Counted from the first letter of the stretch, positions 1 through 9,103 are shown. The stretch: 64,000 bases of DNA from Terrisporobacter glycolicus ATCC 14880 = DSM 1288 (GCF_036812735.1 NZ_CP117523.1:1550001-1614000); one strand, 5' to 3'. Made by a program: numbers and translations. The notes: generated by a model from the letters alone, not told the origin.

Positions 1-1224
1 TTGTTTGTAGGTAATGTTATAGGAGGAAATGCCCTAGCAGCAGTGAACTTAGTTCAGCCTTATATGCAAATTATAATGGCCTATGCACTTGTAATAAGCG
101 TAGGTGCACAAAGTATAATTGGAATAAACTTAGGTAAGGGAGAAAATGAAAAAGCACAAAATATTTTTAGAACTTCATTAATTTTGCTTACTTTAATTTC
201 TATATTAGTAATGGTGATTGGAATATTCTTTAGTGATGAGATTGCTATATTCTTAGGTGCTAACGAAGTGCTTTTAGAAGGGGCTTCAACTTATATTAAA
301 ACTATATCTTGCTTTGTAATTTTTGTTTCAGTGATGTTTTTATTTGAAATGATAGTCAGAACAATTGGTAAACCAAATATTTCATTAGTAAGTATGATTT
401 TAGCAGTATTATTAAACGTGGTTTTAGATTATCTTTTAATTAATAAATTTAATCTAGGAATAAAAGGCGCAGCTTTGGCTACTGGTATATCTTATACATC
501 AGCATTTTTTATTAATATAATACCTTTTTTAAGTAAAAAAACTGTTATTAACTTATATAAAGGAAAATTTGATAAAAGTTGTTTATTTCCAATGGTATAC
601 AATGGCTCTTCGGAAGGGATTTCGTCACTTTCAAATGCACTTTCAATGTTTCTATTTAATACTGCATTGATGAAGATGGCAGGAGAAAATGGAATAGCTG
701 CATTTTCTATAATAAACTATATAGCCCAAGTAGGGTATATGGTATTGTTTGGAATAGCAGATGGAGTAAGGCCAATAATAAGCTATAACTATGGTGCAGA
801 AAATGAGAATAGAGTAAATAAAACATTAAGAACATCAATTATAGCTAATTTAGTAATTGGCGGAATAATATTTATAGTTATGGAGATGTTCTCTGAGCCT
901 CTTATAAATGTTTTCTTAAAGGATGGACAGTCGGTACTAGAAATGGCTACTGCAGGTGCAAGAATTTACGGAATAGCATTTTTACTTAATGGTATTAACA
1001 TATTAATATCATCGTACTTTACTGCAATAGATGACCCTAAATCTTCTATAATAGTTGCAGTAAGTAGAGGAATATTGTTTATAGTTATAGGTATTTTTAT
1101 ACTTCCATATATATTTGGAATAAATGGAATATGGGGAAGTATAGTTTTTGCAGAAGTAATAACAATAATTATATGTTTTAAATTATTAAAAAATAAGGAA
1201 TTTGTTAAAGTGGTAAATTTATAG
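1..1224 (+). CDS. MATE family multidrug efflux transporter, 5' end outside window
   Basis: This is a polytopic membrane protein of the MATE (multi-antimicrobial extrusion) family, which exports cationic drugs or metabolites using a sodium or proton gradient. The reading frame is already open at base 1 and 407 residues are visible. Family members have about 440-460 residues, so roughly the first helix or two lie outside the window and the TTG at base 1 is probably an internal codon. The sequence shows about eleven hydrophobic segments, the G-A-A-L-A-T segment typical of the middle of each MATE half, and two homologous halves. A terminator follows. The substrate cannot be told from sequence. 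Confidence 0.85.
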   Translation: MFVGNVIGGNALAAVNLVQPYMQIIMAYALVISVGAQSIIGINLGKGENEKAQNIFRTSLILLTLISILVMVIGIFFSDEIAIFLGANEVLLEGASTYIKTISCFVIFVSVMFLFEMIVRTIGKPNISLVSMILAVLLNVVLDYLLINKFNLGIKGAALATGISYTSAFFINIIPFLSKKTVINLYKGKFDKSCLFPMVYNGSSEGISSLSNALSMFLFNTALMKMAGENGIAAFSIINYIAQVGYMVLFGIADGVRPIISYNYGAENENRVNKTLRTSIIANLVIGGIIFIVMEMFSEPLINVFLKDGQSVLEMATAGARIYGIAFLLNGINILISSYFTAIDDPKSSIIVAVSRGILFIVIGIFILPYIFGINGIWGSIVFAEVITIIICFKLLKNKEFVKVVNL

Positions 1225-1242
1225 ATAAATTAATATTAGATG

Positions 1243-1275
1243 AAGGAAGATAAACTTAGTTTGACTTCCTTTTTT
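1243..1275 (+). terminator. intrinsic terminator of the MATE gene
   Basis: AAGGAAG pairs with CTTCCTT across a 15-base loop and is followed by a T run. It lies 20 bases after the MATE stop codon. Confidence 0.7.
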
Positions 1276-1459
1276 AGTTGAAAGAATTAAATAACTTTAT
1301 ATATATTTCGTAATGATTAAAATTAATAAAATTATAATTAATATTATCAATTTATACATTGAAAAAAATTAAAAATATTAAAGTTAACATTAATAAATTT
1401 AAAAATACTATTGCGTTTTTAATAAAATTTAATATACTTATATTAAAGGAAGTGATAAT

Positions 1460-1822
1460 GTGCATAAAATTATAACTAAATGTCCCGTTTGTGCGGAAGA
1501 AATGAAGATTATGAAATTAAAATGTAATCATTGCAACACGATTATAGAAAATGAGTTTTCTATTTCAAAATTTGATAGATTATCAAAAGAGCAACTAAAT
1601 TTTGTAGAAGTATTTTTATCTTGTAGAGGAAACATAAAAGATGTGGAAAAACAACTTGGCATATCTTATCCAACTGTAAGAGGTAAGCTTGACGATATTA
1701 ATAACAATCTAGGTTTAGTAATTAAAAAAGATACAGAGAAGGAAAAAGAAAAAATAATGGAAATGTTAGAAAACAAGGAGATAAGCTCAGAAGAAGCTAT
1801 TAATCTTTTAAAAAAATTATAA
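1460..1822 (+). CDS. DUF2089 family zinc-ribbon/HTH protein
   Basis: A 120-residue protein of the DUF2089 family. The N-terminus carries a zinc-ribbon-like pair of motifs (CPVC near residues 8-11, CNHC near 22-25). It is followed by a helix-turn-helix-like segment with the phrase LGISYPTVRGKL, suggesting DNA binding. The C-terminal 25 residues (MLENKEISSEEAINLL) match the short SHOCT-like helical motif that opens the next gene. The GTG start is chosen because AAAGGAAG lies 7 bases upstream; the ATG two bases earlier is in a frame that closes at once. First gene of a three-gene operon, probably a regulator of the two that follow (inference). Confidence 0.8.
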   Translation: MHKIITKCPVCAEEMKIMKLKCNHCNTIIENEFSISKFDRLSKEQLNFVEVFLSCRGNIKDVEKQLGISYPTVRGKLDDINNNLGLVIKKDTEKEKEKIMEMLENKEISSEEAINLLKKL

Positions 1823-1842
1823 AGTATGAAGGAGTGATTAAT

Positions 1843-2244
1843 ATGGAAGATAAAAAGAGAATTTTAAAGATGGTTGAAGAGGGAAAAATAACTGCAGAGG
1901 AAGCTATAAAATTATTAGATGTGCTAGATTCCAATGAAAAATGTGATATTGTTGTTAAAGAGGAAGTTATTGAAGATGATGATTTTTTTGATATAAAAAA
2001 TGATGGTAAAAAAGGAAAAATGTTATTTGTAAGAGTAAAAAGCCAAGATGGAAGCAAAGTTAAGGTTAATATACCATTAGAATTTATAAAAATAATGGGT
2101 GGAATAGGAAGTATGTACAGCAGTGAACTTGAAAAATACAATATAGATATAGCTAAATTAATGGATGCAATAGATAATGGATTTGTTGGAAGAATTGTGG
2201 AAGTAGAAAATGGAGACGACAAGGTAATAGTAGAAATACAATAG
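1843..2244 (+). CDS. SHOCT-like domain protein (YvlB/LiaX-N-type)
   Basis: A 133-residue protein. It begins with the SHOCT-like motif EEGKITAEEAIKLLDVL, an acidic linker follows (residues about 42-58), and then a C-terminal domain in which VRVKSQDGSKVKVNIPLEFI is paired with VEVENGDDKVIVEI. The ATG at 1843 is used because GAAGGAG lies 8 bases upstream; an in-frame GTG three codons earlier lacks spacing. Related proteins in Firmicutes act around envelope-stress responses (LiaX, YvlB), but a role here is inference. It lies 20 bases after the DUF2089 gene, which carries the same helical motif at its end. Confidence 0.75.
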   Translation: MEDKKRILKMVEEGKITAEEAIKLLDVLDSNEKCDIVVKEEVIEDDDFFDIKNDGKKGKMLFVRVKSQDGSKVKVNIPLEFIKIMGGIGSMYSSELEKYNIDIAKLMDAIDNGFVGRIVEVENGDDKVIVEIQ

Positions 2245-2254
2245 GTGTTTAAAT

Positions 2255-2527
2255 ATGAGAATAATTGTAAAAAACAAAGAAGACAATGTTAACATAAATA
2301 TAATAGCACCCATAAACGTTATAACGACTTTATTAAGAGTGTCTAAGCCATTTATAAAAATAGATTTTAACAAAGTATTTAAAAATAACAAAATAAATTA
2401 TATATTTAGCTCCAAAGATGCGGCTGTTATTATAGAGGGCTTGAAATACCTAAATAAAGAACATAGAGGACTATATCTAGTAGATATAGAAGAAGAAAAT
2501 GGAGATATGGTAAAAATAAAAATCTAA
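2255..2527 (+). CDS. small protein resembling the C-terminal domain of the preceding gene
   Basis: A 90-residue protein starting 10 bases after the previous stop, with a weak AGGTG upstream. Its beginning (VNINIIAPINVI) and end (VDIEEENGDMVKIKI) follow the same pattern as VKVNIPLEFI and VEVENGDDKVIVEI in the neighbour. It therefore looks like a diverged, free-standing copy of that C-terminal domain without the SHOCT-like helix. No function is known. It closes the operon, since a strong terminator follows. Confidence 0.7.
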   Translation: MRIIVKNKEDNVNINIIAPINVITTLLRVSKPFIKIDFNKVFKNNKINYIFSSKDAAVIIEGLKYLNKEHRGLYLVDIEEENGDMVKIKI

Positions 2528-2565
2528 AATAGTGATTCTTAACAAGAATCATATCAAACTTAAAA

Positions 2566-2609
2566 AATAACTGTACATTAGTGTAATAACTAATGTACAG
2601 TTATTTTTT
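2566..2609 (+). terminator. strong intrinsic terminator of the DUF2089 operon
   Basis: AATAACTGTACATTA pairs with TAATGTACAGTTATT over a short loop, followed by six Ts. A smaller hairpin (GATTCTTAACAAGAATC) lies just before it at 2534-2550. Confidence 0.9.
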
Positions 2610-2969
2610 AATTTATTATAAAGTCGGTGGAAAAATCCATAAAATTATCTATAAAACAATAAATTAATACAAAAATAATTGATTTTACAATTTTGAAACA
2701 ATTCTAATACAAAAGTAATATCTCAAGTCAGTAAAATATAATCATAATTAAAATTAATGATAACTAAGGTTGGAATACAAAAATTATCATTAATATTCAA
2801 CACAAGTATTATATTGATATTTATATTAAGTATCATTCCTAAGACAAACGTGAGTAATGGATGTACACTTCAAAGACAAAATTCAAAAAAATATAGAAAA
2901 ATTGTATATAAATTTAAGTGCTTAGGTATTTTTAAAAATGATAATAACTAAAGAAAAGAGTGAAAAGTT
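2610..2969. other. intergenic region upstream of asnB
   Basis: About 360 bases of A+T-rich sequence. A 64-codon open frame at 2757-2951 has no ribosome binding site and no recognisable domain, so I do not call it. I see no T-box or riboswitch core. The asnB promoter is presumably here, but no box stands out from the A+T background. Confidence 0.4.
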
Positions 2970-4907
2970 ATGTGTGGGTTTGTAGGATACACTGGAAAAA
3001 TAAAAGATAATAAAAGCGTTATAAAGAAGATGTTAGATAGAATAATACACAGAGGTCCAGACCAAATGGATGTGTATAGTGATGATAATATTACACTGGG
3101 ATTTCGAAGACTAAGTATAATAGATGTTGCAGCACCTAGCCAACCTATATTTAATGAAGATAAGAGTTTAGCACTCTTATTCAATGGTGAAATATATAAT
3201 TACATAGATCTAAGAGAAGAGTTAATTAATAAAGGACATATATTTCAAACAAAAACAGATAGTGAAGTTCTTATACATTTGTATGAAGAAGAAAATAAAG
3301 CAATGGTACATAAATTAAGAGGTATGTTTGCTTTTGTTATTTATAATTTTAAAGATAACAGTTTATTTATGGCCAGAGATCATTTTGGAATCAAGCCATT
3401 ATATTATTATAAAACACAAAATGATAATTATTTATTTGGTTCGGAGATTAAAAGTTTTCTTGATCATCCAGAGTTTAAAAAACGTTTAAATGAAAAATTA
3501 ATACAACCTTATTTATGTTTCCAATACTCAGCAATTTTAGATGAAACATTTTTTAAAGGTGTTTATAAAGTACCACCAGGACATACAGTATACATTGATA
3601 AAGATAAATTTAAGGTAGAAAGGTATTGGGATATAAATTTTAAAAGTAAGAGTGATTCTTATGATAAAAATATAGATAAATATATTAGTGAAACGGAAAA
3701 TGTAGTAAAAGATTCTATTAAAGTGCATAAAAACAGTGAAGTACCTGTAGGTACTTTTCTTTCAGGAGGGATAGATTCTAGCTATATAACAGCTTTATTA
3801 AAACCAGAAAAAACTTTTTCTGTGGGATTTAATGAAGAAGGATTTAGCGAAAATGACTTAGCAAAAGATTTAAGTGATATATTAAAAATAGAAAATCATA
3901 GAAGAAAAATAAGTGGGGCAGACTGTTTTGATAACTTAAGTGACGTAGTTTACCATTTAGACGAACCACAGTCCAATCCTTCAACTTTACCATTATATTT
4001 TTTAGCAGAACTTGCAAGTGAACATGTAACAGTAGTTCTATCAGGGGAAGGTGCAGACGAAATATTTGCAGGATATGAGTGGTATGAAGAAGACTCTCGA
4101 ACAAAAATATATAGAAAATTACCTAAGAATTTAAGATTAATGAATGCTAAGATAGTAGAAAAATTACCAAATTTCAAAGGAAGAACGACTATAATAAGAA
4201 ACTGTGGAAAACCAGAAAATTATTTTATAGGGCAAGCGCAAATATTTGAAGACAGAGAAGCAAATAAAATACTTCGTGACAATTACAAAAGTGATATAAC
4301 AACAAAAAAAATAACATTGCCACTTTACAATAATGTGCTAAACAAAGATGAATTAACGAAGAAGCAATATCTAGATTTGAAATTATGGTTATCAGGAGAT
4401 ATATTATTAAAAGCAGACAAAATTAGTATGGCACACTCTTTGGAGTTAAGAGTACCTTTTTTAGATAAAGAGGTTATGTCCATGGCCCAAAACATTCCGG
4501 TAGACTATAGAATATATAATGGAGAAAGTAAACATATTTTAAGAGAAGCATCTAAAAGAGTATTACCAAAAGATTGGTCAAAAAGAAAAAAGAAAGGTTT
4601 CCCTGTGCCAATAAGAATATGGTTAAAGGATGAATATTACTACAATAAAGTTAAAAGTAAGTTTGACAGTAGATATTCTAAAAAAATATTTAATAATAAA
4701 GAAATATTAAAACTTCTAGAAGATCATTACTGTGGAAAAAGAAATAATGCTAGAAAAATTTGGACTATATATGTATTTTTAGTTTGGTATGAAAGATTTT
4801 TTATTTTGGAAAATAAAAATGAAAGTATAAGAAAAAGACATTTACAAATGAATTCTAATTTTAGATATAATACAAAATTTTCACAAGAATACAAAGCTAT
4901 ATTTTAA
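2970..4907 (+). CDS. asnB: asparagine synthase (glutamine-hydrolysing)
   Basis: Makes asparagine from aspartate, ATP and glutamine in the cytosol. It starts MCGFVGYTG, which places Cys2 as the class II glutaminase nucleophile. The glutaminase part runs to about residue 210 (RGPDQMD and the FNGEIYN loop are present). The synthetase part has the ATP pyrophosphatase loop SGGIDSS at residues 265-271 and SGEGADEIFAGYEW further on. At 645 residues it is slightly longer than usual because of a basic tail after WYERFF. The upstream ribosome binding site is weak. It is followed 49 bases later by a small secreted-protein gene. Confidence 0.93.
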   Translation: MCGFVGYTGKIKDNKSVIKKMLDRIIHRGPDQMDVYSDDNITLGFRRLSIIDVAAPSQPIFNEDKSLALLFNGEIYNYIDLREELINKGHIFQTKTDSEVLIHLYEEENKAMVHKLRGMFAFVIYNFKDNSLFMARDHFGIKPLYYYKTQNDNYLFGSEIKSFLDHPEFKKRLNEKLIQPYLCFQYSAILDETFFKGVYKVPPGHTVYIDKDKFKVERYWDINFKSKSDSYDKNIDKYISETENVVKDSIKVHKNSEVPVGTFLSGGIDSSYITALLKPEKTFSVGFNEEGFSENDLAKDLSDILKIENHRRKISGADCFDNLSDVVYHLDEPQSNPSTLPLYFLAELASEHVTVVLSGEGADEIFAGYEWYEEDSRTKIYRKLPKNLRLMNAKIVEKLPNFKGRTTIIRNCGKPENYFIGQAQIFEDREANKILRDNYKSDITTKKITLPLYNNVLNKDELTKKQYLDLKLWLSGDILLKADKISMAHSLELRVPFLDKEVMSMAQNIPVDYRIYNGESKHILREASKRVLPKDWSKRKKKGFPVPIRIWLKDEYYYNKVKSKFDSRYSKKIFNNKEILKLLEDHYCGKRNNARKIWTIYVFLVWYERFFILENKNESIRKRHLQMNSNFRYNTKFSQEYKAIF

Positions 4908-4955
4908 CTATTAAGTAGTTATGAGTTAGATTGATGAAATAGTAAGGAGGTTTTT

Positions 4956-5234
4956 ATGAAATTTAAGAAATCAATTATATCAGCTATTTGTATATTATCA
5001 ATTATATCTATATCCATATTTCCTTCATATGCAACAAAATTAAAAGCATTAAAATATAATCATAATAAAGGTACATATTTATATTTGATAAATTTAGTTT
5101 TTAACCATAAAATAAAATTTGTAGATGGAAAGAAAAAATTTGTCCGTCATTGTGATAGAAGATTTTTTCCAAAAAAATTAAGTTTATATCTACCTTTTTA
5201 TTTTGCTGAATATAGAAATAAAATAAGCAAGTGA
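4956..5234 (+). CDS. small secreted cationic protein
   Basis: A 92-residue protein with an excellent AAGGAGG five bases before the ATG. It has a classical signal peptide: a lysine pair, a hydrophobic core over residues 7-22, then S-Y-A-T. The predicted mature part of about 65 residues is strongly basic: 17 Lys/Arg against 3 Asp/Glu by eye, with a single Cys. I do not recognise a family. It follows asnB at 49 bases with no terminator between, so it may be co-transcribed. A cell-wall or membrane-active role is possible but unsupported. Confidence 0.65.
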   Translation: MKFKKSIISAICILSIISISIFPSYATKLKALKYNHNKGTYLYLINLVFNHKIKFVDGKKKFVRHCDRRFFPKKLSLYLPFYFAEYRNKISK

Positions 5235-5366
5235 TACGGTTTTTGTAAAAAAAATTAAATACACATAAGTTTATAGAAAAAAGTTACATGGATGACAGAG
5301 AGCTATAAAATGTAAGAAATATTTTGATTTTGATTTGTGAAAAGTTATCAATTTAGATTTATTTTA

Positions 5367-5400
5367 ATGGCTATGATTATAAAATCATAGCCATTTTTTA
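5367..5400 (+). terminator. intrinsic terminator
   Basis: ATGGCTATGATT pairs with AATCATAGCCAT across a small loop, followed by a T run. It closes the asnB/secreted-protein unit. Confidence 0.85.
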
Positions 5401-5489
5401 TAAAGATTCATGGTAGGCATTTAGTAGTTTTTTATTTGTCCATAAAAATGTATAATAAGGTAGTATATAAAACAACAAGGAAAGTGTGA

Positions 5490-5876
5490 GTGTTTATGTC
5501 GATGCATTTTATGCTGGGAAATAGTATAGAAGAAGCTATGTACAAAGAGTGTTTACTTACAATAGATGATGAAGTTGATTATTTTATTGGTGAAATTAAG
5601 GAATACTTAGATGTTATATCTAAAGGAAGTGCAGATGTTCTATTTAGTATATATGCTTATGGGGAAGAGCTACTTTCAAAGGAGCAAGTTGAAAAGTTAT
5701 TGATGCTAGGTAAAAATATGTTAGATGAAGAACTTATAGAACATCTTAAATACTTGAGATTATTCAAACGACACAATGTAGATGAAAAAGAATATATTAG
5801 TTTTGCTAATGATCTAATAAATGTATGTACTCAAGCAATTAAAGAAAATAAAACAATAATCAGCATAGGAGATTAA
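5490..5876 (+). CDS. hypothetical protein, 128 aa
   Basis: An acidic, mostly helical protein with no motif I recognise. AAGGAAAG at 5477-5484 precedes three possible starts (GTG 5490, ATG 5496, ATG 5502). The first two have usable spacing, so the true start is uncertain by a few residues. It contains two Cys but no paired metal-binding motif and no membrane segment. It is preceded by a terminator and followed by a degraded stretch, so it appears to be a single-gene unit. Confidence 0.6.
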   Translation: MFMSMHFMLGNSIEEAMYKECLLTIDDEVDYFIGEIKEYLDVISKGSADVLFSIYAYGEELLSKEQVEKLLMLGKNMLDEELIEHLKYLRLFKRHNVDEKEYISFANDLINVCTQAIKENKTIISIGD

Positions 5877-5888
5877 ACAATATAAAAA

Positions 5889-6110
5889 ATGAATTTAAAT
5901 TTAGGTGAGAATAAAATAATAAGAAAACTTAAATATTTAATTTTAAATATACAAAAATTAAAACACGACTACATATTAAAAAAATATAAAAAAGAAAATC
6001 AAAATGTAATATATGTAAGCATAGATTCTTTAGATTACTGGTGGGGGAATTTATGAATTAACAGAAAAAACAGATTGGGAAGATATTAACTAAAAGGATT
6101 TTGTAAAAAA
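5889..6110 (+). pseudogene. probable degraded gene fragment
   Basis: A 55-codon frame from 5889 ends in VSIDSLDYWWGNL. At that stop the next frame continues with a protein-like stretch, GIYELTEKTDWEDIN, reaches a stop, and then reads KDFVKKYVV. Coding-like pieces split over two frames around 6045 suggest a gene broken by at least one frameshift and one stop. No family is recognised and the extent is approximate. Confidence 0.35.
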
Positions 6111-6140
6111 ATATGTTGTTTCCTGAAGAATAATTCCATA

Positions 6141-6527
6141 ATGTATCATTATTATTACGATAATATAAATGAACATGATTTTTATGAAGTGCCTTTTGAA
6201 GCTGAAAGAAATGAAACAAATGTAAAACCACGTTCTATAGAAATATGGCATCCAAGTAAAAACATAGATAAGAGTGTATTAGATGACTGCGTAAAAACTT
6301 TTTTAAAAAAATTAATGCACATTAATGTTGATACAGTTGGGTACAAATATGAAATTTCCTATGAAAGTGCTATTAAAGAATATATTGTAAATATTGAATC
6401 TATGGATCAATGTGATGGAATATCTTTTTTAGATGACTTGATAAAAGACTTAGAAAAAGAATTGAAAGTACTAAAAGAAAAGATATTAGAAATTCTAAAT
6501 ATTAAAAAATTACACCCTTACAAATAA
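6141..6527 (+). CDS. hypothetical protein, 128 aa, possibly a remnant
   Basis: The ATG has no clear ribosome binding site. The first third is rich in Tyr, Asp and Glu, and the C-terminus forms an amphipathic Lys/Glu-rich helix (about residues 92-122). It sits directly after the degraded stretch at 5889-6110, so it may be the 3' part of a longer gene whose front has decayed. No domain is recognised. Confidence 0.45.
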   Translation: MYHYYYDNINEHDFYEVPFEAERNETNVKPRSIEIWHPSKNIDKSVLDDCVKTFLKKLMHINVDTVGYKYEISYESAIKEYIVNIESMDQCDGISFLDDLIKDLEKELKVLKEKILEILNIKKLHPYK

Positions 6528-6597
6528 AAGATACGAAACTGTAAGGTTATAGAACAGTGTTTTACGATATAATCATATCAAAGAGAGGGGAGATAAT

Positions 6598-7395
6598 ATG
6601 TGGAAAAGTAGCCAGTTAAAAGAAAGAGCAAAAATCACTTTTAAAAGGTGTTACTGGAAAGCAGTATTAGTAAGTTTTATAGCATTTGTTTTAGCAGGAG
6701 GTATGGGACAGGTAGCCAATAGTGCTAACGAAATAAGGGAGGATTACAACAGCGCATACAATGAAAACTACACAGAAGAATACGAAGATGCATCTGTAGA
6801 TATAAAAGGAGGAGCTACAAGTATATTTGAAAATATATTTGCAGATGGTTTAGTCCTACTTTTTGTAAACATATTTATAGTAGCTATTATTTTAAGTTTG
6901 CTTATTAAATTACTAGTAGCCTATCCTATAACTGTAGGTAAAAATAATTATTTTATGGGAATTAGGCATAAAGAAAAGCCTGTAAAAAGTATATTATTTC
7001 TTTATAAAAGTGGAAAACTTAAAAGTTCAATATTCACCATGTTTATGATGGATTTATTCATATATTTGTGGTCACTATTATTTTTAATACCAGGAATAGT
7101 AAAATCTTACGAATATAAAATGATACCTTATATATTAAGTGAAAATCCTAATATAAGCAGAAAAAGAGCTTTTGAAATAAGTAAAAATATGATGTATGGT
7201 AATAAAGGTGGAGCTCTTTTACTGGATATATCTTTTATAGGTTGGTATTTATTATCAGCATTAACTTTAGGATTACTTTCTATATTTTATGTAAATCCAT
7301 ATGTGGAAAGCACATATGCAGAGCTATATGCTTTTCTTAGAGAAGAGGCTCTAGAGAAGGGGTATGCAGAAGAAAATGAATTAATTGGATTTTAG
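6598..7395 (+). CDS. DUF975 family membrane protein
   Basis: A 265-residue integral membrane protein with AGAGAGGGG upstream of the ATG. The opening MWKSSQLKERAK...YWKAVLVSF is characteristic of DUF975. Four to five hydrophobic segments follow, with an acidic extracytoplasmic-looking loop at residues about 44-75 (AYNENYTEEYEDAS). The later segment LIPGIVKSYEYKMIPYIL followed by a polar helix is also typical of the family. Function unknown. It is followed at 36 bases by another membrane protein gene. Confidence 0.82.
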   Translation: MWKSSQLKERAKITFKRCYWKAVLVSFIAFVLAGGMGQVANSANEIREDYNSAYNENYTEEYEDASVDIKGGATSIFENIFADGLVLLFVNIFIVAIILSLLIKLLVAYPITVGKNNYFMGIRHKEKPVKSILFLYKSGKLKSSIFTMFMMDLFIYLWSLLFLIPGIVKSYEYKMIPYILSENPNISRKRAFEISKNMMYGNKGGALLLDISFIGWYLLSALTLGLLSIFYVNPYVESTYAELYAFLREEALEKGYAEENELIGF

Positions 7396-7431
7396 TGGGA
7401 AGAATAGCAGACACATATTAGGAGGAAAAAT

Positions 7432-8175
7432 ATGCCGTTTACATTTGCCCATCCGTCCATTATACTACCATTGAAAAGCAAATATTTTAATTTCAGTGGT
7501 TTAATATTCGGATCCATGGCTCCAGATATAATATACTTTGTATTATTTAGTCCAAGTAGTAATTTAGGCCATACGTTTTGGGGATTTTTATTATTTAACT
7601 TACCCATGTGTTTTTTATTGAATTACTTATTTTATAAATATATACAAGAGTTATTTATTTGTACATTACCTAATTTTATATCAAACAAATATATGTACTT
7701 GATTAAAAATAAAAATATATTATCAAATAAAAGAGATATTTTTATTTTTGTTTATTCATGCTTAATAGGAATGATTACTCATGTATTATGGGATGATTTC
7801 ACACATAACACAGGTTTTTTTGTACAAAACATTGGTTTTTTGAGAAGTAGTATTACTGTATCACATTTTAATATTTCAATTTATAAAATACTTCAGCATG
7901 GCAGTACGTTAGTTGGATTTTTTATTATATTTGTTTATATTTATAAAAACAGAGACACAATGAATAAAAAATATTACTTAGTAATAAATAAAAAGAAAAT
8001 TTGTTTAAGTATAATATTTATTACATCTATACTTACAATATCGTTTACTACTTTCTTCTTGAAAACAAGGGGATTTGTTGGTATTGGTAGGATAATAGTT
8101 ACATTTATAAATAGCCTATTTATATCCTATTTGGTTGTAGGTTTTGTATATAATAATAAGTTGTTTATCAAATAA
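7432..8175 (+). CDS. DUF4184 family membrane protein
   Basis: A 247-residue membrane protein starting MPFTFAHPSIILPL, the typical DUF4184 opening, with AGGAGG seven bases before the ATG. The conserved phrases GSMAPDIIYF (about residues 27-36) and GMITHVLWDDFTH (about residues 112-124) supply Asp and His residues as in the metal-dependent membrane hydrolase-like YdjM/DUF4184 group. Six or so hydrophobic segments are visible. The enzymatic role is unproven. A terminator follows. Confidence 0.8.
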   Translation: MPFTFAHPSIILPLKSKYFNFSGLIFGSMAPDIIYFVLFSPSSNLGHTFWGFLLFNLPMCFLLNYLFYKYIQELFICTLPNFISNKYMYLIKNKNILSNKRDIFIFVYSCLIGMITHVLWDDFTHNTGFFVQNIGFLRSSITVSHFNISIYKILQHGSTLVGFFIIFVYIYKNRDTMNKKYYLVINKKKICLSIIFITSILTISFTTFFLKTRGFVGIGRIIVTFINSLFISYLVVGFVYNNKLFIK

Positions 8176-8183
8176 TATATATA

Positions 8184-8216
8184 AAAATATAGGGTGAATT
8201 AACCCTATATTTTATT
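8184..8216 (+). terminator. intrinsic terminator after DUF4184 gene
   Basis: ATATAGGGT pairs with ACCCTATAT and runs into TTTATTTTTT. Confidence 0.8.
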
Positions 8217-8323
8217 TTTTGTTTTATTTATTTAATGATAAATTTATCAGATTAGTTAGATAACTTTACATTATTTTCAAAATAGATATAATATATATAT
8301 CTATATTAAGGGGAGACAGAAAG

Positions 8324-8857
8324 ATGACAAAAGAGAATGAAAAAGACGAATATGTTTATGAAGTAAAAGGCAGAGGGATTATAATCAAAGAATACATTGG
8401 TAAAGAACAAATAATTAACATACCAGAAACAATTGAAAATAAGCCAGTAACAAGAATTGCTAGTGAAGCTTTTGAAGGAAGAAATCTCTTAGAAGTATAT
8501 ATGCCAGACACTATTAAGGAAGTAGGTAAATTTGCCTTTGCATCAAATATGTGTATGAAAGAAATAAAGTTATCAGCAAATTTAAAGGCAATACCAGAAG
8601 GAATGTTTGCTTTTTGTGGGAAGCTTAAAGAGCTGAATGTGCCATCATCAGTAAAATCTATGGGAAAAAATTCACTTGACTCTGTGAAACTGAGAAAATT
8701 AACAATTCCAAACTCAGTTGAAAAGATTAGCAATAAGATTTTTGGTAAAAACATAGAAGGAAGTAAATTTACTACTTTTGTAGTTGAAAAAAGTAGTTTT
8801 GCTGAGGACTTCTTATCTTCTAAGGGTTTAAAAATAGAATATAAAGAAGAAATATAA
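8324..8857 (+). CDS. BspA-type leucine-rich repeat protein
   Basis: A 177-residue protein of the LRR_5 (BspA/TpLRR) type. Repeats with the pattern I..IP..V..I...AF....L..V..P are readable: TRIASEAFEGRNLLEVYMPD, VGKFAFASN, IPEGMFAFCGKLKELNVP, and a last one near residue 135. There is no signal peptide or wall anchor, which is unlike the large secreted BspA proteins, so it is probably cytoplasmic. AAGGGGAGA precedes the ATG. It is flanked by terminators on both sides. Function unknown. Confidence 0.8.
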   Translation: MTKENEKDEYVYEVKGRGIIIKEYIGKEQIINIPETIENKPVTRIASEAFEGRNLLEVYMPDTIKEVGKFAFASNMCMKEIKLSANLKAIPEGMFAFCGKLKELNVPSSVKSMGKNSLDSVKLRKLTIPNSVEKISNKIFGKNIEGSKFTTFVVEKSSFAEDFLSSKGLKIEYKEEI

Positions 8858-8909
8858 TTATTAAAAACTTGTTATAATAATTTGTAATAGATTAACATAA
8901 ACATACATA

Positions 8910-8938
8910 GAGCACCCATTAATATGGGTGCTGTTTTA
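8910..8938 (+). terminator. intrinsic terminator
   Basis: AGCACCCATT pairs with AATGGGTGCT-like sequence (AGCACCCAT/ATGGGTGCT) followed by GTTTTAAT. It closes the leucine-rich repeat gene. Confidence 0.8.
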
Positions 8939-9103
8939 ATATTAAAAAAGTGATTTTTAATTATGATAAATAAAATTATATTACTTGACTACTACCACAA
9001 AATGGAATACAATCATCTTGAATACATAGGAATTCTAGGTATTTAAAATTTAGATTTATCAATAAGTTAATAATTATATTAGACTACACAAGGAGGAGTT
9101 ATA

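Noticed and set aside
2757..2951. 64-codon open frame before asnB, tested as a gene or as an Asn-rich leader peptide
   Set aside because: No ribosome binding site, no domain, and the few Asn codons are scattered; no terminator lies between it and asnB.
3844..4177. Minus-strand frames within asnB
   Set aside because: They overlap the catalytic part of asnB, carry no recognisable domain and have no ribosome binding site.
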